Below, in pieces: positions 24,060-35,089 of a DNA stretch of 64,000 nucleotides (position 1 is its first letter; every line of letters begins with the position of its first letter). This DNA comes from Leuctra nigra (lineage: Eukaryota; Arthropoda; Insecta; Plecoptera; Leuctridae). Location: the NCBI GenBank assembly GCA_934045905.1, contig OW203767.1:29014520-29078519 (forward strand), in the 5' to 3' direction. The position numbers were made by a program, and so were the translations under genes. The notes beneath the pieces were generated by a model. That model worked only from the letters and a program-made list of their open reading frames with translations. It was not told where the DNA came from and searched no databases.

Positions 24060-24247
24060 GTAAGCACTTCGCTAACAATATACTAGGACTCAGCTCTGTG
24101 TAACGCGTTGATGAGCGAGCATTCGTATTGCATGCGAATTGATATGCGATTGCAAGTTTCTGCTCTACAGACCTTGGAAAGAGCTGAGACAAAATGCTTT
24201 AAACTCGCAGTGATGAAATATCTGACATTTCCTTCAAGAAATATATA

Positions 24248-26297
24248 CCCAGAAAAAACACTCCGTGTAAAAATACCAGCCAAGTCTCTTTAACTATAAA
24301 AAAAAATAGAAGAAATCTAAAAATTCAGCACTGAAAAGGAGTGATATCAAAAAAGGAGCCAAGTCAACGAATTTTCCAAATTTTAATCGTACCATTGAAA
24401 TAAAAATATCAACCCCCGAGAAATACTTAAAAAAAGGACTTGGCGCATCGTTTTTTTAAAGACACTTTTCTATCCTAAAAGTATAGGAAGAACTCTACAA
24501 GTATATTTTCCTGAGTATATCACATTCATTATCGACGAATCATACTACGTTTTAATATAACTAGTACTCTTACCTACTGGCAGTTTTGGTATTTTGTCAA
24601 TATTCAGAGGAAATAAACGGATAAACGAATAACGAATAAACGGAAGCGGCCTAGTCTATTCGTTATTGCCACTATTTCTAGGGTCATATTAATCAATCAT
24701 ACTTCTCAATATCGTGACTGAGGGAAATAGCGAAAGCGCTCATTACAAGAAGGCCGTCAATGAGATTTGTATAAGTGACTAGTGCACTGAGCCATGCTGC
24801 TCAAATAATTACTGACTAGATTTTTATCTAAAGTAATACGTTATGTAATTTATGAATTTTTTTGGTATAAAATGTTAATTAATAGCAATTAATTACACGG
24901 CGAGAAGGTTCAAAGTATAATGCTGTAGTAGGTATGTTGATGTACCCACAAAACTATAGGTACCTACCAATCACAAACACAACTGTTCTGTATTTATTGC
25001 TTGTAAGACAATGCTATGTTTCTTTGCGTACTTATATTTAAATTTAAAATATTTTACAGAATGTTCAATATTTAATTTGAAAGTTTTGTCCCAATTTTTC
25101 TAGGCATTTCTGAACTACGTAGTATGTGAGTGGCATAAGCTTAAGAATAGAAAAATGTCTTTAAAAAAACGATGCGCCAAGTCCTTTTTTTAAGTATTTC
25201 TCGGGGGTTGATATTTTTATTTCAATGGTACGATTAAAATTTGGAAAATTCGTTGACTTGGCTCCTTTTTTGATATCACTCCTTTTCAGTGCTGAATTTT
25301 TAGATTTCTTCTATTTTTTTTTATAGTTAAAGAGACTTGGCTGGTATTTTTACACGGAGTGTTTTTTCTGGGATATCACTTCTTTTGTTAGTTTATTCAT
25401 ACAGCTTGTAGCACATGTCCGAGCAGGGACTAATTTCTTTAAAAAAATACGCCTCAACCGATTTGGTTACTATGAAAAGTTGCGTTTGGTATAAGATGAA
25501 AATGATTATCCAAGAAGAATAGCTTAAGTTTCGTTATAATCGATCCAGCCGTTTTCGATACATGACGTCACTTCCGGTTTCAGGAATGGCGGCCGAGAAC
25601 ACTGCTACCTTGAATATATAAATTGTATTGTCTATGTTACAATGTAAGTTAATTATGTACGTATTTTAAGTATAATTTGTTGAAATAAGTTAAATATTGC
25701 GTATTTATGACGTCACTTCCGGTTTAGAAAATAAGAAAATAATATTTTTTTTATTGATACTTCATATAGATGACCATCTAAATCGAATGGCGCTAATTTC
25801 GTTCTAATCGGTCCAGACGTTTTTGAGTTATGACGTCACTTCCGGTTTCAAAATGGCGCCTTCCGGTTGGTTTTATAAAAAGGCACCTCAGACGCCAAAA
25901 GTGCACATGTGGTAAAAATTTCAGGTCGATCGGTTCAGCCGTTTAGGCTGTGGCGGTGATAGCGACGTTTCGTGATATCATCAGAATCATCATCATCTTC
26001 AGAATCAGAAAGTGGTGTAATTTCACTGTTTTCTCGGTCCTCTAGCGCGCAAATGGCATAACCTATTGTTCCCAAATTTGGTATATGTAGTGGGGTGGGC
26101 CATAGCTCGAAATTAAGATATTTCGCAACAATGTGAGATTTACCAATTTTGAGATCCAGTAGGCCGAAAATGCCATGTTGTTGCTTACAGTAAAAGTGTT
26201 TGGTCTGCTCCTCAGTTTATTAGGCATTTACGGTATGTTGAGTGACTGTGAGTGTATAGTACGACTTGGCTGGGTGGAGCGACCGCTCCACTAGATT
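24248..26297. mobile_element. foldback-plus-module element X, copy 1
   Basis: The left part (24248-25372) is a foldback. Arms of about 230 bp, 24248-24478 and 25142-25372, start CCCAGAAAAAACACTCCGTG and contain ACTTGGCGCATCG. The right part (25373-26297) carries three modules with TGACGTCACTTCCGG at 25563, 25708 and 25831. It ends in a short hairpin (GTGGAGCG with CGCTCCAC) followed by TAG. A second copy in inverted orientation spans 29424-34877 with the same order of parts. No transposase is visible, and class and exact ends are uncertain. It lies in the last Nup88 intron. Confidence 0.6.
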
Positions 26298-26633
26298 TCC
26301 AAACAAATCATAATGTCATTATATTATGTTAATAACAACGTATTGAAGATAATGACAGATCAGTCGGAAAACTGTCAAAAATACCTAAAATGTTGGTCCA
26401 AATGACCATGCATAAGTTTTAAGGCCGGTCATATATTTTTTCCCGCCAAAAGTCGTTTGGGAGCGGTTTTAGAGGGATATTCGAAATATAAATTGCCATA
26501 TTTGGCAAACGGTTATGAATATCGAAAAAGCAAGAAAGGCATGACATGTATTGAATCTTTATCTACATTTTCATCGCTTACTGTCATAACTTTGCTCCTA
26601 CTATGTGGTCAGCATTTGTCGGGAACAAAAACG

Positions 26634-27242
26634 CAGGGTTGGGTAAGTTACCAAAAATAAAGTAACTTCAGAAAGTTACGTTACTTTCTCCAAAAAAGTA
26701 ACTAGTTAAAGTTAAAGTTACTGAGAAAATATAGGTAACTGAAAGTTACATTTTCAGTGAAAGTTACTATGAAAGTTACTCTGATAAAAATTGATAATTT
26801 TGAGGGAAAACTTGAGAACGGGTTGGCAGTAACCACGTGACATTATGTTGACTGGTGATGTATCAATGCGCTGGGGGGGGGGGGGGGGTGAACGGTTGGC
26901 ATGTTGAGCAAGCTAAGACTAAAGGAGGGGGAGGGGAAGGGCTGGTTAGGGTCGCGCGTACTCAGGTAGGCAGGAAAGGAAATGATTTGATGCGTGCTAA
27001 ATTTAGATACAGGTAAAATGTTTGGTTTACAATGTCAAGTTTTCTCTCAGGAGAGAAGATATAACGTGTTCTAAAGTAACTTTCTTAGTAACTTTTAAAA
27101 ATCAAAAAGTTCCCGTAAAAAAAGGAACTTAGGCGTAATTAAGTTACCAGGTTTAAAAAGTATTGAGTTACCATAAAAGTTACTGAAAAAGTAACGCGTT
27201 ACCGGTAATGCGTTACTTTTGCTAAGTTACTACCCAACCCTG
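26634..27242. mobile_element. hAT-type MITE, CAGGGTTGGG termini
   Basis: It starts CAGGGTTGGGTAAGTTAC and ends GTTACTACCCAACCCTG. A perfect 8-bp target-site duplication CAAAAACG flanks it (26626-26633 and 27243-27250), the hallmark of hAT. The interior repeats AGTAACTTT-like motifs in both orientations and has a run of 16 G (26873-26888). At 609 bp it is non-autonomous. Confidence 0.92.
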
Positions 27243-27487
27243 CAAAAACGCTCCGTTTCTCGTCCGTCGCTCACACGGAAAAACAAAAACGCTCCGTTTC
27301 TCGTCCGTCTCTCACACGGAGCGTTTTTGTTCCCGACAAATGCTGACCACATAGTAGGAACAAAGTTATGACAGTAAGCGATGAAAATGTAGATAAAGGT
27401 TTAATACATGTCATGTGTTTCTTGCTTTTTCGATATTCATAACCGTTTGCCAAATATGGCAATTTATATTTCGAATGTCCCTCTTAA

Positions 27488-27838
27488 GCCCGTCTTCCAT
27501 GGTCGCGGATTTTTGCCGCAACGCGATTCCGCGCCGCAATCTTGGCCTCTCAGCCAATCAGTGCTCGAATCGCAGCGCCGCGTGACGTCACGCGAACCGC
27601 AGCTGAATGTTGAGCCAACTTCAATACTTGCGATTCTGCGACGCGGCGGCGGTTTCGCCGCATGCGCTGTAAACGACTACCGATAGGAGCGCTCTGGCCC
27701 TGTTCGTAATTGCTAAAAATTCCGCTAGGTTCGTCTCAAAATATCGCGCCGCAACGGCAAATCATGGAAGACGATGGGTGCGAAATCGTCCCGCAAAACC
27801 GCATCGCGGCGAAAAAACCGTGACCATCGAAGAAGCAC
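27488..27838. mobile_element. TTAA-flanked MITE nested in a foldback arm
   Basis: The left end GCCCGTCTTCCATGGTC and the right end GACCATCGAAGAAGCAC (shown as on the + strand, pairing inverted) are imperfect terminal inverted repeats. TTAA flanks both sides (27484-27487 and 27839-27842). Removing 351 bp plus one TTAA restores the arm so that it matches the other arm of the host foldback, which confirms the insertion. It is GC-rich and non-coding. Confidence 0.85.
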
Positions 27839-27954
27839 TTAAAACCGCTCCAAAATCACTTTTGGCGGGAAAATATTGATGACCGCCCTTAAGTAGTTCG
27901 GTCAAACGGGTCCGTTTTTAATTTTCAAAAAATTACAGTATCTTTTTCAAAAAC

Positions 27955-28035
27955 AATATCTGAGGCCGTTCATATGACATTAGTGTGTGTACAAAATTGC
28001 AGGTAGATCAGTTAAACCAAGCCTGGGCATTGCCT
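27955..28035 (+). repeat. dispersed repeat D, partial copy
   Basis: It contains CATTAGTGTGTGTACAAAAT, then GATCAGTTAAACCAAGCCTGGGCATTGCC in degenerate form, matching the core of the copies near 9135 and 20895. It lies between the nested TTAA element and the last Nup88 exon. Confidence 0.5.
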
Positions 28036-28251
28036 ACAAAAACACACAAAAAACTTCTAGACTTCAGATGTAAGGTAGTCTGTCTTCTACGTTGGTCACA
28101 ATCTCAAAAAGATTGTCCTACCCTACCCCTACCCCTTCCCCTTATCCTTATTTCCTTTATCCTACCCCTTAAAATAGATTCCTGTACAGAATTTCAATTT
28201 GCACCCTGATCTGCTTGTTGTGTTTGAACATTTGTGTGTTATCTGTTTCAG

Positions 28252-28315
28252 AACTGAAGATTTGACCGAACTGAGACGTCAGGTGTCGGTAGTGAAGAAG
28301 GAACTTAATATCTAG
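28252..28315 (+). CDS. Nup88: Nup88 last coding exon and stop
   Basis: The acceptor is TATCTGTTTCAG. One base completes a valine codon, then TEDLTELRRQVSVVKKELNI and TAG. This matches the C-terminal helix of vertebrate Nup88 ('REMVKQINDIRNHVNF'). It is separated from the previous exon by a 4.2-kb intron filled with mobile elements. The AATAAA at 28405 is the likely end signal. Confidence 0.85.
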
Positions 28316-28401
28316 TTTACAAGCATGGCCACATTAGTTGGTACAAAATTTATTAACAGTATGAAAAAATGTGTTGAGTTTTTTTACAAAAGATGTACTA
28401 A

Positions 28402-28410
28402 TTTAATAAA
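28402..28410. terminator. shared, two-way poly(A) signal between convergent genes
   Basis: TTTAATAAA reads AATAAA on the + strand (28405-28410), 90 bases after the Nup88 stop. On the - strand it reads ATTAAA (28407-28402), about 152 bases after the EF-hand gene stop. A further - strand AATAAA lies at 28349-28354. The two 3' UTRs therefore probably abut or overlap. Cleavage sites cannot be seen. Confidence 0.6.
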
Positions 28411-28558
28411 AACGTAAAAATTTTTCATTTAAATGTATCTACATAGAAGCACAATAGTTTGTTACTTTTTTAAAATGCTTTGTTATTAGTATAATATGAA
28501 ATCACAATTAGTGCATGTAAACACTACGTAGCTCGAAAGCATGATTGGTTAAGTTTCT

Positions 28559-28705
28559 TCACGATGCGAGAGGACCCCAGAAGATCTTACTCGGCTTCGT
28601 CTCGTCTTCCGTCATGAAATAATCGCGCCCGTTTTTTATGAACTCTTTCATACTGATGATTCCGTCGCCATTCTTGTCGATGGCATCGAAACTGTGAGTG
28701 GCATC
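28559..28705 (-). CDS. EF-hand (calexcitin/SCP-like) protein, last exon
   Basis: This is the last exon of a calcium-binding protein read on the - strand. Its acceptor is GTAATTTTCAG; 48 codons and TGA follow, starting in phase 0. It carries a canonical EF-hand loop DKNGDGIISMKE, with calcium ligands at loop positions 1, 3, 5, 9 and 12 and the central GII. The C-terminus KPSKIFWGPLAS resembles the conserved end of invertebrate sarcoplasmic calcium-binding and calexcitin-like proteins. It is convergent with Nup88. Together the five exons give about 198 residues; the true N-terminus is upstream of what I can identify. Confidence 0.88.
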   Translation of the reverse strand, partial: DATHSFDAIDKNGDGIISMKEFIKNGRDYFMTEDETKPSKIFWGPLAS

Positions 28706-29115
28706 CTGAAAATTACATAGAATGTTGTCATGGCAAGTTCATCAATGACATAGGTTTCAAGCATTCCTAGATACTACAGACAACATGTTAGACATATTAA
28801 TGTGCTTCTATCATATTTTGTAATAAAATATATTGATTGTCTTACCAAAATGCATCTAGTTCTTATTGAATAGTGATCCAATTCAAATGCAAGTTATGAT
28901 TCTGTCAACTCATTTCATTGCAAAAAAAAATATATAATTGTCTCACCCAAACGAGTGTAAATTATATTTTCTCTTGTTGATATTTTCTTTACAATCGATA
29001 CTTGATGAAATAAAAATATCATGGGTAGGTACAGATTTGGGCAAATAATCTTTGTTAGACTATGACGATGATAAAGATGTGTGTGCAGGATTGGTTAGTG
29101 GACCAATCAACTTAC

Positions 29116-29196
29116 ATCGGCATTTAGGCCCAGACATTCGAAGAACAGTTTGAACTCGGATATGGAAATGGTTCCGCTTCTGTCGTGGTCCACAGC
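29116..29196 (-). CDS. EF-hand protein exon, third EF-hand
   Basis: The exon is 81 bp with both ends in phase 0, acceptor GACTTTCAG and donor GTAAG. It encodes AVDHDRSGTISISEFKLFFE, a canonical loop with D, D, S, G, I, S and E in the expected places, then CLGLNAD. It joins in frame to the last exon (DATHSFDAIDKNGDG). The next upstream exon is 7.3 kb away. Confidence 0.9.
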
Positions 29197-31837
29197 CTGA
29201 AAGTCAACCACACCTTTTAATAATGTCAATGACAAATACACAATAATAAACCCACATAACGGCCCACTTGTGTCCATGTAGAGATAGTATTGGTTTTATT
29301 GATTACTTTCATTTAGAATTCTTTTTGCAGCCTCATGCTCTACAGAAGTTGCGCCCGCAAGTAGGTATTTGCGGATGTCAGTCCTCAACACCACAAGACC
29401 GTGTGCTAATAATCTTATGTACGGAATCTAGTGGAGCGGTCACTCCACGCCAGCCAAGTCGTACGGCGCGCGCACACTCTCATATAAAGGCTGGAGCAAA
29501 CCCACTTTTACTGTAAGCATCAAAGTGGCATTTTCGGCCTACTGGATCTTAAAATTGGGAAATCTCACATTGTTGCGATATATCTTAATTTCGAGCTATG
29601 GCCCACCCTACAACATATACCAAATTTGGGAACAATAGGTTACTCCCTTTGCGCGCTAGAGGGCCGTGAAAACAGTGTTTTAGGGCGGTTTTCATAATAA
29701 TAATAATAAACTCAGTAGTAGTAGTAGTAGTAGGGTGGAGCTAAAATCCGGTAAACAGGCCACAGCCTAAACGGCTGAACCGATTGATCTCACATTTTTA
29801 CCACGTGTGCACTTTTAGCGTCTGATTTAACCTTCACCCCATGAATTTTTTGTGCCGCCATTTTGAAACCGGAAGTGACGTCATATCTCGTCAACGGCTG
29901 AACCGATTGGAACGAAATTTGCGCCAAACGATTCAGACGGTCATCTATATGCAGTAACAGTAGAAATAGACTAAACATTATATTAAAGAAACCGGAAATG
30001 ACGTCATGAAGTTTTAAATACATCGATTGGCATTTCGGCAACAACGGTTGATCCGATTATTTTGATATTTATAAAACGTATGTACTTTTGACGTCTTTGT
30101 GACTTGTTATTAAAAAACGGAAGCCGCCATTTTGAAACCGGAAGTGACATCATATCTCAAGAACGGCTAAATGGATTTGAACGAGAGCAGCGCTGAACAA
30201 TTTAGACAGTCAACTTTATGCATTATCATTAGTAATATTTGCAGTTTCCCAAACCGAAACCGGAAATGACGTCAATCACTTTAATAATCTCACATATTTA
30301 CATTTTGATGCAATAAATATACTATTTGAGACAGTTTATAATAAAATGTAATCATGCTTAAATTATAATTCAAGGGGTCAGAGATTGCAGCCGCCATTTT
30401 GAAACCGGAAGTAATGTCATGTCTCGAAAACTGGTAGACATATCGGTCCGAAACTATCGCCAAACTATTCGGAAGGCCATCTCTATGGAGTAGGAACAGT
30501 TGTTTAAATTGAATTTTCAATTTTTCCTATTTATGAGACCGGAAATGACGACATTCAAATTTATAAATTATTATAATTCCCTCTCTATACAATGAAAACA
30601 TAATATTCAGAAAGCTTAAAATGATACACATCATTTATAGATATGCGTTCTATTAAGCAGTGCAGTAAGTTCAGCTGCCATTTTGAAAACCGAGGTGTTG
30701 CCATATCTCGGAACTCGGTTGACTGATAGAATGAAACCTTTGCTATTCTTTATGAAAGATCATTTAAAGCAAATATATAGTACCATACGCAGATTTTCAT
30801 TAGTTAACCAAATTGTCAATGGCGACTTTTTTTAAAGGATTTAGTAATTGTTCATTCGATAACGTCACAAGTTCTAAGAATAAACTAAAAAAGGAGTGAT
30901 ATCCCCATAAAAAACACTCCGTGTAAAAAAACCAGCCAAGTCTCTCTCTTCAACTAAAAAAAAATATGAAATCTAAAAATTCTGCACTGAAAAGTAGTGA
31001 TATCAAAAATTACGCCAAATCAAAACTTTATTTGAAAATCAAAAAATACTTGGCGCATCGTTTTGTAGAGCACTTGTATATTTGATGTATATTTTATATC
31101 TGGCCGCGTATTTCCGAATTGCACCCGATTTCGGCACCATGCAACTTAGTCACGCCCCTTATATACTCTCTGACCGAAGAACATTAGAGTATTATTGTAC
31201 TGTCTTCCAAGAAACAATTACCTCATAATTAATGATAAATTGTTAATTAAAATATGATAATTAATTGCGATGGTATTATTTAAACATACTTTTTTAATTC
31301 ATTCATCAATTATAGTCATCAATATGTATGATTCCTAATAAAGTAGGACGATGATAGTAAGCATAATTATATTGTTATTCATTGATAAGTACACTTGTAA
31401 TTTTTTTGCAGTGTGTTATTTTTAATAAAGTGAAAGAAAGAATGAAAGTTACTGTTACTTTTCACTCTGTATTCTGTTTAATTTGGAACACACATCTAAT
31501 ACAACAAAATTGCATTATTATGTGCTGTTAAAACATCTTTTAATATGGCGTATTTTTTTCTATAAGTATGAAGTAACTATCATCCAAACATTTTCTTTAT
31601 GTACAAACATACAATATTCATTTTTAATGACTGAGAGAGTCTGATATTCTTGGGTTTCGTCACTTATTAGGTAGGTCACTTATTAGGTCATATTCCTAAT
31701 AGTTTCTAAATCTTAAAAAGCACATCACCATGAAATAATTCGAAAGCAGTTGACACATTTTTAGGAATACCTATTTTGTTGAGATAATTACTTAATATAT
31801 CAAATAAGTATATTAGTTATATCATATTCTTGATATT

Positions 31838-32060
31838 AATTGAGCGAGCGTAGCGAGCGTCACCACGGTACTCTTATGGCACTTTCTCTGTGTGTTTGTT
31901 TGTTTTTTTGTTGTTTTTTTTGTGGTCACAGCCCAGGTCTAACCGCTCAAGCAATCGATCTGAAATTTTGTACACATACTAACGTACTCTATGCGGTCCC
32001 TGGGATCGTTTTTGAACGGGCTCTCGTGATTGGTTCAAATTTAAAAAAAATTATCTTTCG
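31838..32060 (+). repeat. dispersed repeat D, copy 3
   Basis: It starts TGAGCGAGCGTAGCGAGCG and includes GGCACTTTCTCTGTGTG, GCCCAGGTCTAACC and ATCGATCTGAAATTTTGTAC, then ACATACTAACGTA. It is the best preserved copy seen. An open frame of 113 codons across it is incidental. Confidence 0.7.
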
Positions 32061-32800
32061 ATTGGTTACTTCGATCAATTTGAAATTTAGCAAAAACATT
32101 GCAACCAACATTGTACCCAATCATAAAAATTTTCAGCCAAATCCTCCTATTGGTTCAAATTTAAAACCATTTTTCATGTGATTTTTGACATTTAAACTAG
32201 AACCGTATGACCGATCAACTTTAAACTTCGCGTGGTCATTGGTACCAACATTTTAGATATTTTTGCCAATTTTCAGTCTAATCTGTCGTTATTTTCAAAA
32301 GTTTTGTCATTTTTAGGTCATTTTATTCCATAATCTTGAAAAATGTATACTAAATTGTCATCCCTGCCTTCTTTAAGCTTCTGTTCCAAGGCAAGGCCTG
32401 TAGAGCAGCCAAGCTATCCACAATGTACAGTAAAATGAAAGCATTTTTGAGTTAGCGCATAAAATCGGATGCAGTACGAAGGCCAAATCATCTACTTGGT
32501 TTAAGTTTAAATAATGTCTTCTGATTGGTCGACAATAAAAATTTTCACATTAAGTTCAAATTTTGCATAATGATCAAGACCAACTTAATATTAAATTTTA
32601 CATATTATTGTAAGCCCAATCAAAGTATTAATTGTAATTTTACGAGTTTAGTATGGGATGTCACAAGAGATTTCTCGAGAAGGTATGTATAGGTAAGACT
32701 TCACGACACAATGGATCTGTTATTCATCCAGAGTATTATGGAGATTGAAATTTGCAGAGAAAATCGTCTTGTGCCGTGTCGTGCATCGTTACTATGGGGA

Positions 32801-33873
32801 TCCCAGTGAACACAGGCCGTCCCAGGGACAGACTATTTTTAGGATATCCTAGCCTAAAGTAGGACATCCTACTAGGATGTCCTGGGTACCTCCCTGGGAT
32901 ATCCTAATAAAGGAAGAAGATCCTTTTTTAGGAACATTCTTCCTAAATTAGGCAATTGCCTTTTTTAGGAAGAATTGTCCTAAAAATGGCTGCTACTGAA
33001 ATCCTATTTTAGGACAATTCTTCCTAAATTAGGCAATTGCCTTTTTTAGGAAGAATTGTCCTAAAAATGGCTCCTATTGAAATATTTTTAAAAGTTTCTA
33101 CAACTGTCAACAGAGTACTCTGCCCTTCGACTTCACAATATAGATGTTTAATTTCAGCATATCTCTTTATCGTTTGTTTTTAAGTAAGTTATATTATTTC
33201 CAAAATCTGCCAAGTATTAAGATATTATAACATGAAGAGACATGTCCTATTGGATGATAGGAAAAATGTGTATTTATTTTATTTTGTACTGGAACCTAAG
33301 TTGTCACCTTGGAGTCGGAGCCATATTTTTTGGATGCAAACATTGATAACTGAATTAATGAATATGAATAATGCGAATCGTGCGAATTGGTGTCTGTGCA
33401 AATAGAACCTGTCTATTAAATATGGCAATTGCATCCCAATAGGGGAAAATATCTTCCATAGGAAATACCATTCTATTATAATAATAATGACAAAATTATA
33501 TATTAAATTGGTCATTTTCATCCTAATTTAGGAAAAGCATCTACCTAAATAAGAAAATGATGTCCTAAAGTAGGACAATGTATATCTTAAATTAGGCAGT
33601 TTCATCTTAATTTAGGAAAAGTATCGACCTAAATTAGGAAATGACGTCCTAAACTAGGACAATGGATGTCCTAAATTAGGCGGTGTCGTCCTTTTTTAGG
33701 AAGGTCCGCCTAATTTAGGACGTACCTGGGATCGAAAAACTTGTGTAATTAGGACACTCTGGGGACACTCTGGGGATCATTTTAGGCCGAGTTTAGGACG
33801 GACTGGGGATGTCCTACCTAAGTAAGTAGTCTGTCCTGGGGACGTCCCAGGTACGTCCTAGTGTTCACTGGGA
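32801..33873. mobile_element. MITE with TCCCAGTGAACAC termini and palindromic modules
   Basis: The ends TCCCAGTGAACAC and GTGTTCACTGGGA are perfect 13-bp inverted repeats. The interior consists of CCTAAA/TTTAGG-type motifs in both orientations. A palindromic module containing CTAAATTAGGCAATTGCC is present twice in tandem (about 32935-33070). It is non-coding. No clear target duplication beyond AT. It is nested in the second X element. Confidence 0.75.
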
Positions 33874-35089
33874 TGTTGCATGTTCTGTGCTCGCTCATCA
33901 ACGCGTTACACTGAGCGTTTTCCTAGTTAAACTCACATTATTAAAAAAGAAATGCATAGACAGGAATTTCGAAATTTTTTGAAACTAATCATTGTGACTT
34001 AATTTAAAGTGGAACATATTATTCACTTCTATAAATTCGTAAATCTCAAAAAGCATCTTGATGGTAGAAGATTTCTAAAAAAACACACTATCACCAACAC
34101 AACACATTTTCAAAACCTGAAATGTCACTGTTGTAATTGTGTTTCGGATGTACCTATGTATCATTGGCTTACTGCAGAAAGTCAAAGCTTAGTAAGGAGA
34201 GTAATTTAGTCAGCAATAGTTGTTTAATGTCTGAAAAATTGCTGAAGAACAAAGACAAAAAAATCAATTTTTATTTCCCAATCTCAACAAAATATAAAAT
34301 AAGAGTCTTCAGCAAAAATCACAATTATTTCAGTACGAAACTTTTCATATAATCAAATTTGATAAGACTTGGCCAAGATTTCCGCACACACCAATCCGTT
34401 TTCTACGCAATTCCAAACAACTTCGGCCATTCCTTACACTCTTTACTGTAGTTTTCACCTTCGAATCTTGTCCTTACAACACACTTCCATTTATCTTCTG
34501 ATATTTAGTTTCAATTTACAATCACTGCATGTTGATCAAAACCGAAAAAACTGCATGCGACGTCCATATCCGCGTATGCAGAACTGTTCTCGCTCGGCCT
34601 GCCGTACTGCGCACACCTCTTGGGGGAGGGGCTTAATAGACATATATAGCATCGGTGCTGAAATCGGGTGCAATTCGGAAATACGCTATCTGGCCTATAC
34701 TTCTAAGCTATTTATATATACGATGCCCCAAGTATTTTTTGATTTTCAAATAAAGTTTTGACTTGGCGTATTTTTTGATATCACTACTTTTCAGTGCAGA
34801 ATTTTTAGATTTCATATTTTTTTTTAGTTGAAGAGAGAGACTTGGCTGGTTTTTTTACACGGAGTGTTTTTTATGGGTACAGTAGACTCTGGGCACTTGC
34901 ATCCTTAAATCTAGAAATTCTTTGAGCATGAGGCTGTTGGAAAACGCTTGGTGTTGCACACTCAATATTGATTGATTACTGATTTACATTTCTAGTCTCA
35001 AATCAAAATCCATTCATATTGATAAATGTTGAACCTCTCTTCATATTGAACGTCTTTAAAATATTGGATGAGAGTGGGATCAGCAGCAT

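Larger units (their letters stand above)
26423..27888. mobile_element. TTAA-flanked foldback element carrying two nested insertions
   Basis: The ends GGCCGGTCATATATTTTTTC and ATATTGATGACCGCCC are inverted copies. TTAA flanks both sides (26419-26422 and 27889-27892), as for piggyBac-type target sites. The arms contain AAATTGCCATATTTGGCAAA and CGGGAACAAAAACG and their complements. A hAT-type MITE (26634-27242) sits near the hairpin tip and a TTAA-type MITE (27488-27838) in the right arm. No transposase remains. Confidence 0.8.
29424..34877. mobile_element. element X, copy 2 (inverted), with insertions
   Basis: The order is that of copy 1, reversed. It begins CTAGTGGAGCGGTCACTCCAC at 29424. Degenerate modules with ACCGGAAGTGACGTCA or close variants follow at about 29868, 29992, 30137, 30260, 30402 and 30537. 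Then comes a foldback, left arm from 30904 and right arm ending at 34877, starting CCCATAAAAAACACTCCGTG. The arms pair over about 250 bp, including GAATTGCACCCGATTTC. Dispersed repeat D (31838) and a MITE (32801-33873) lie inside. The element is in an intron of the EF-hand gene. Confidence 0.6.

Noticed and set aside
34369..34761. 130-codon + strand frame
   Set aside because: It lies across the right arm of a foldback element, its complement in the other arm is not coding, and the protein has no recognisable features.
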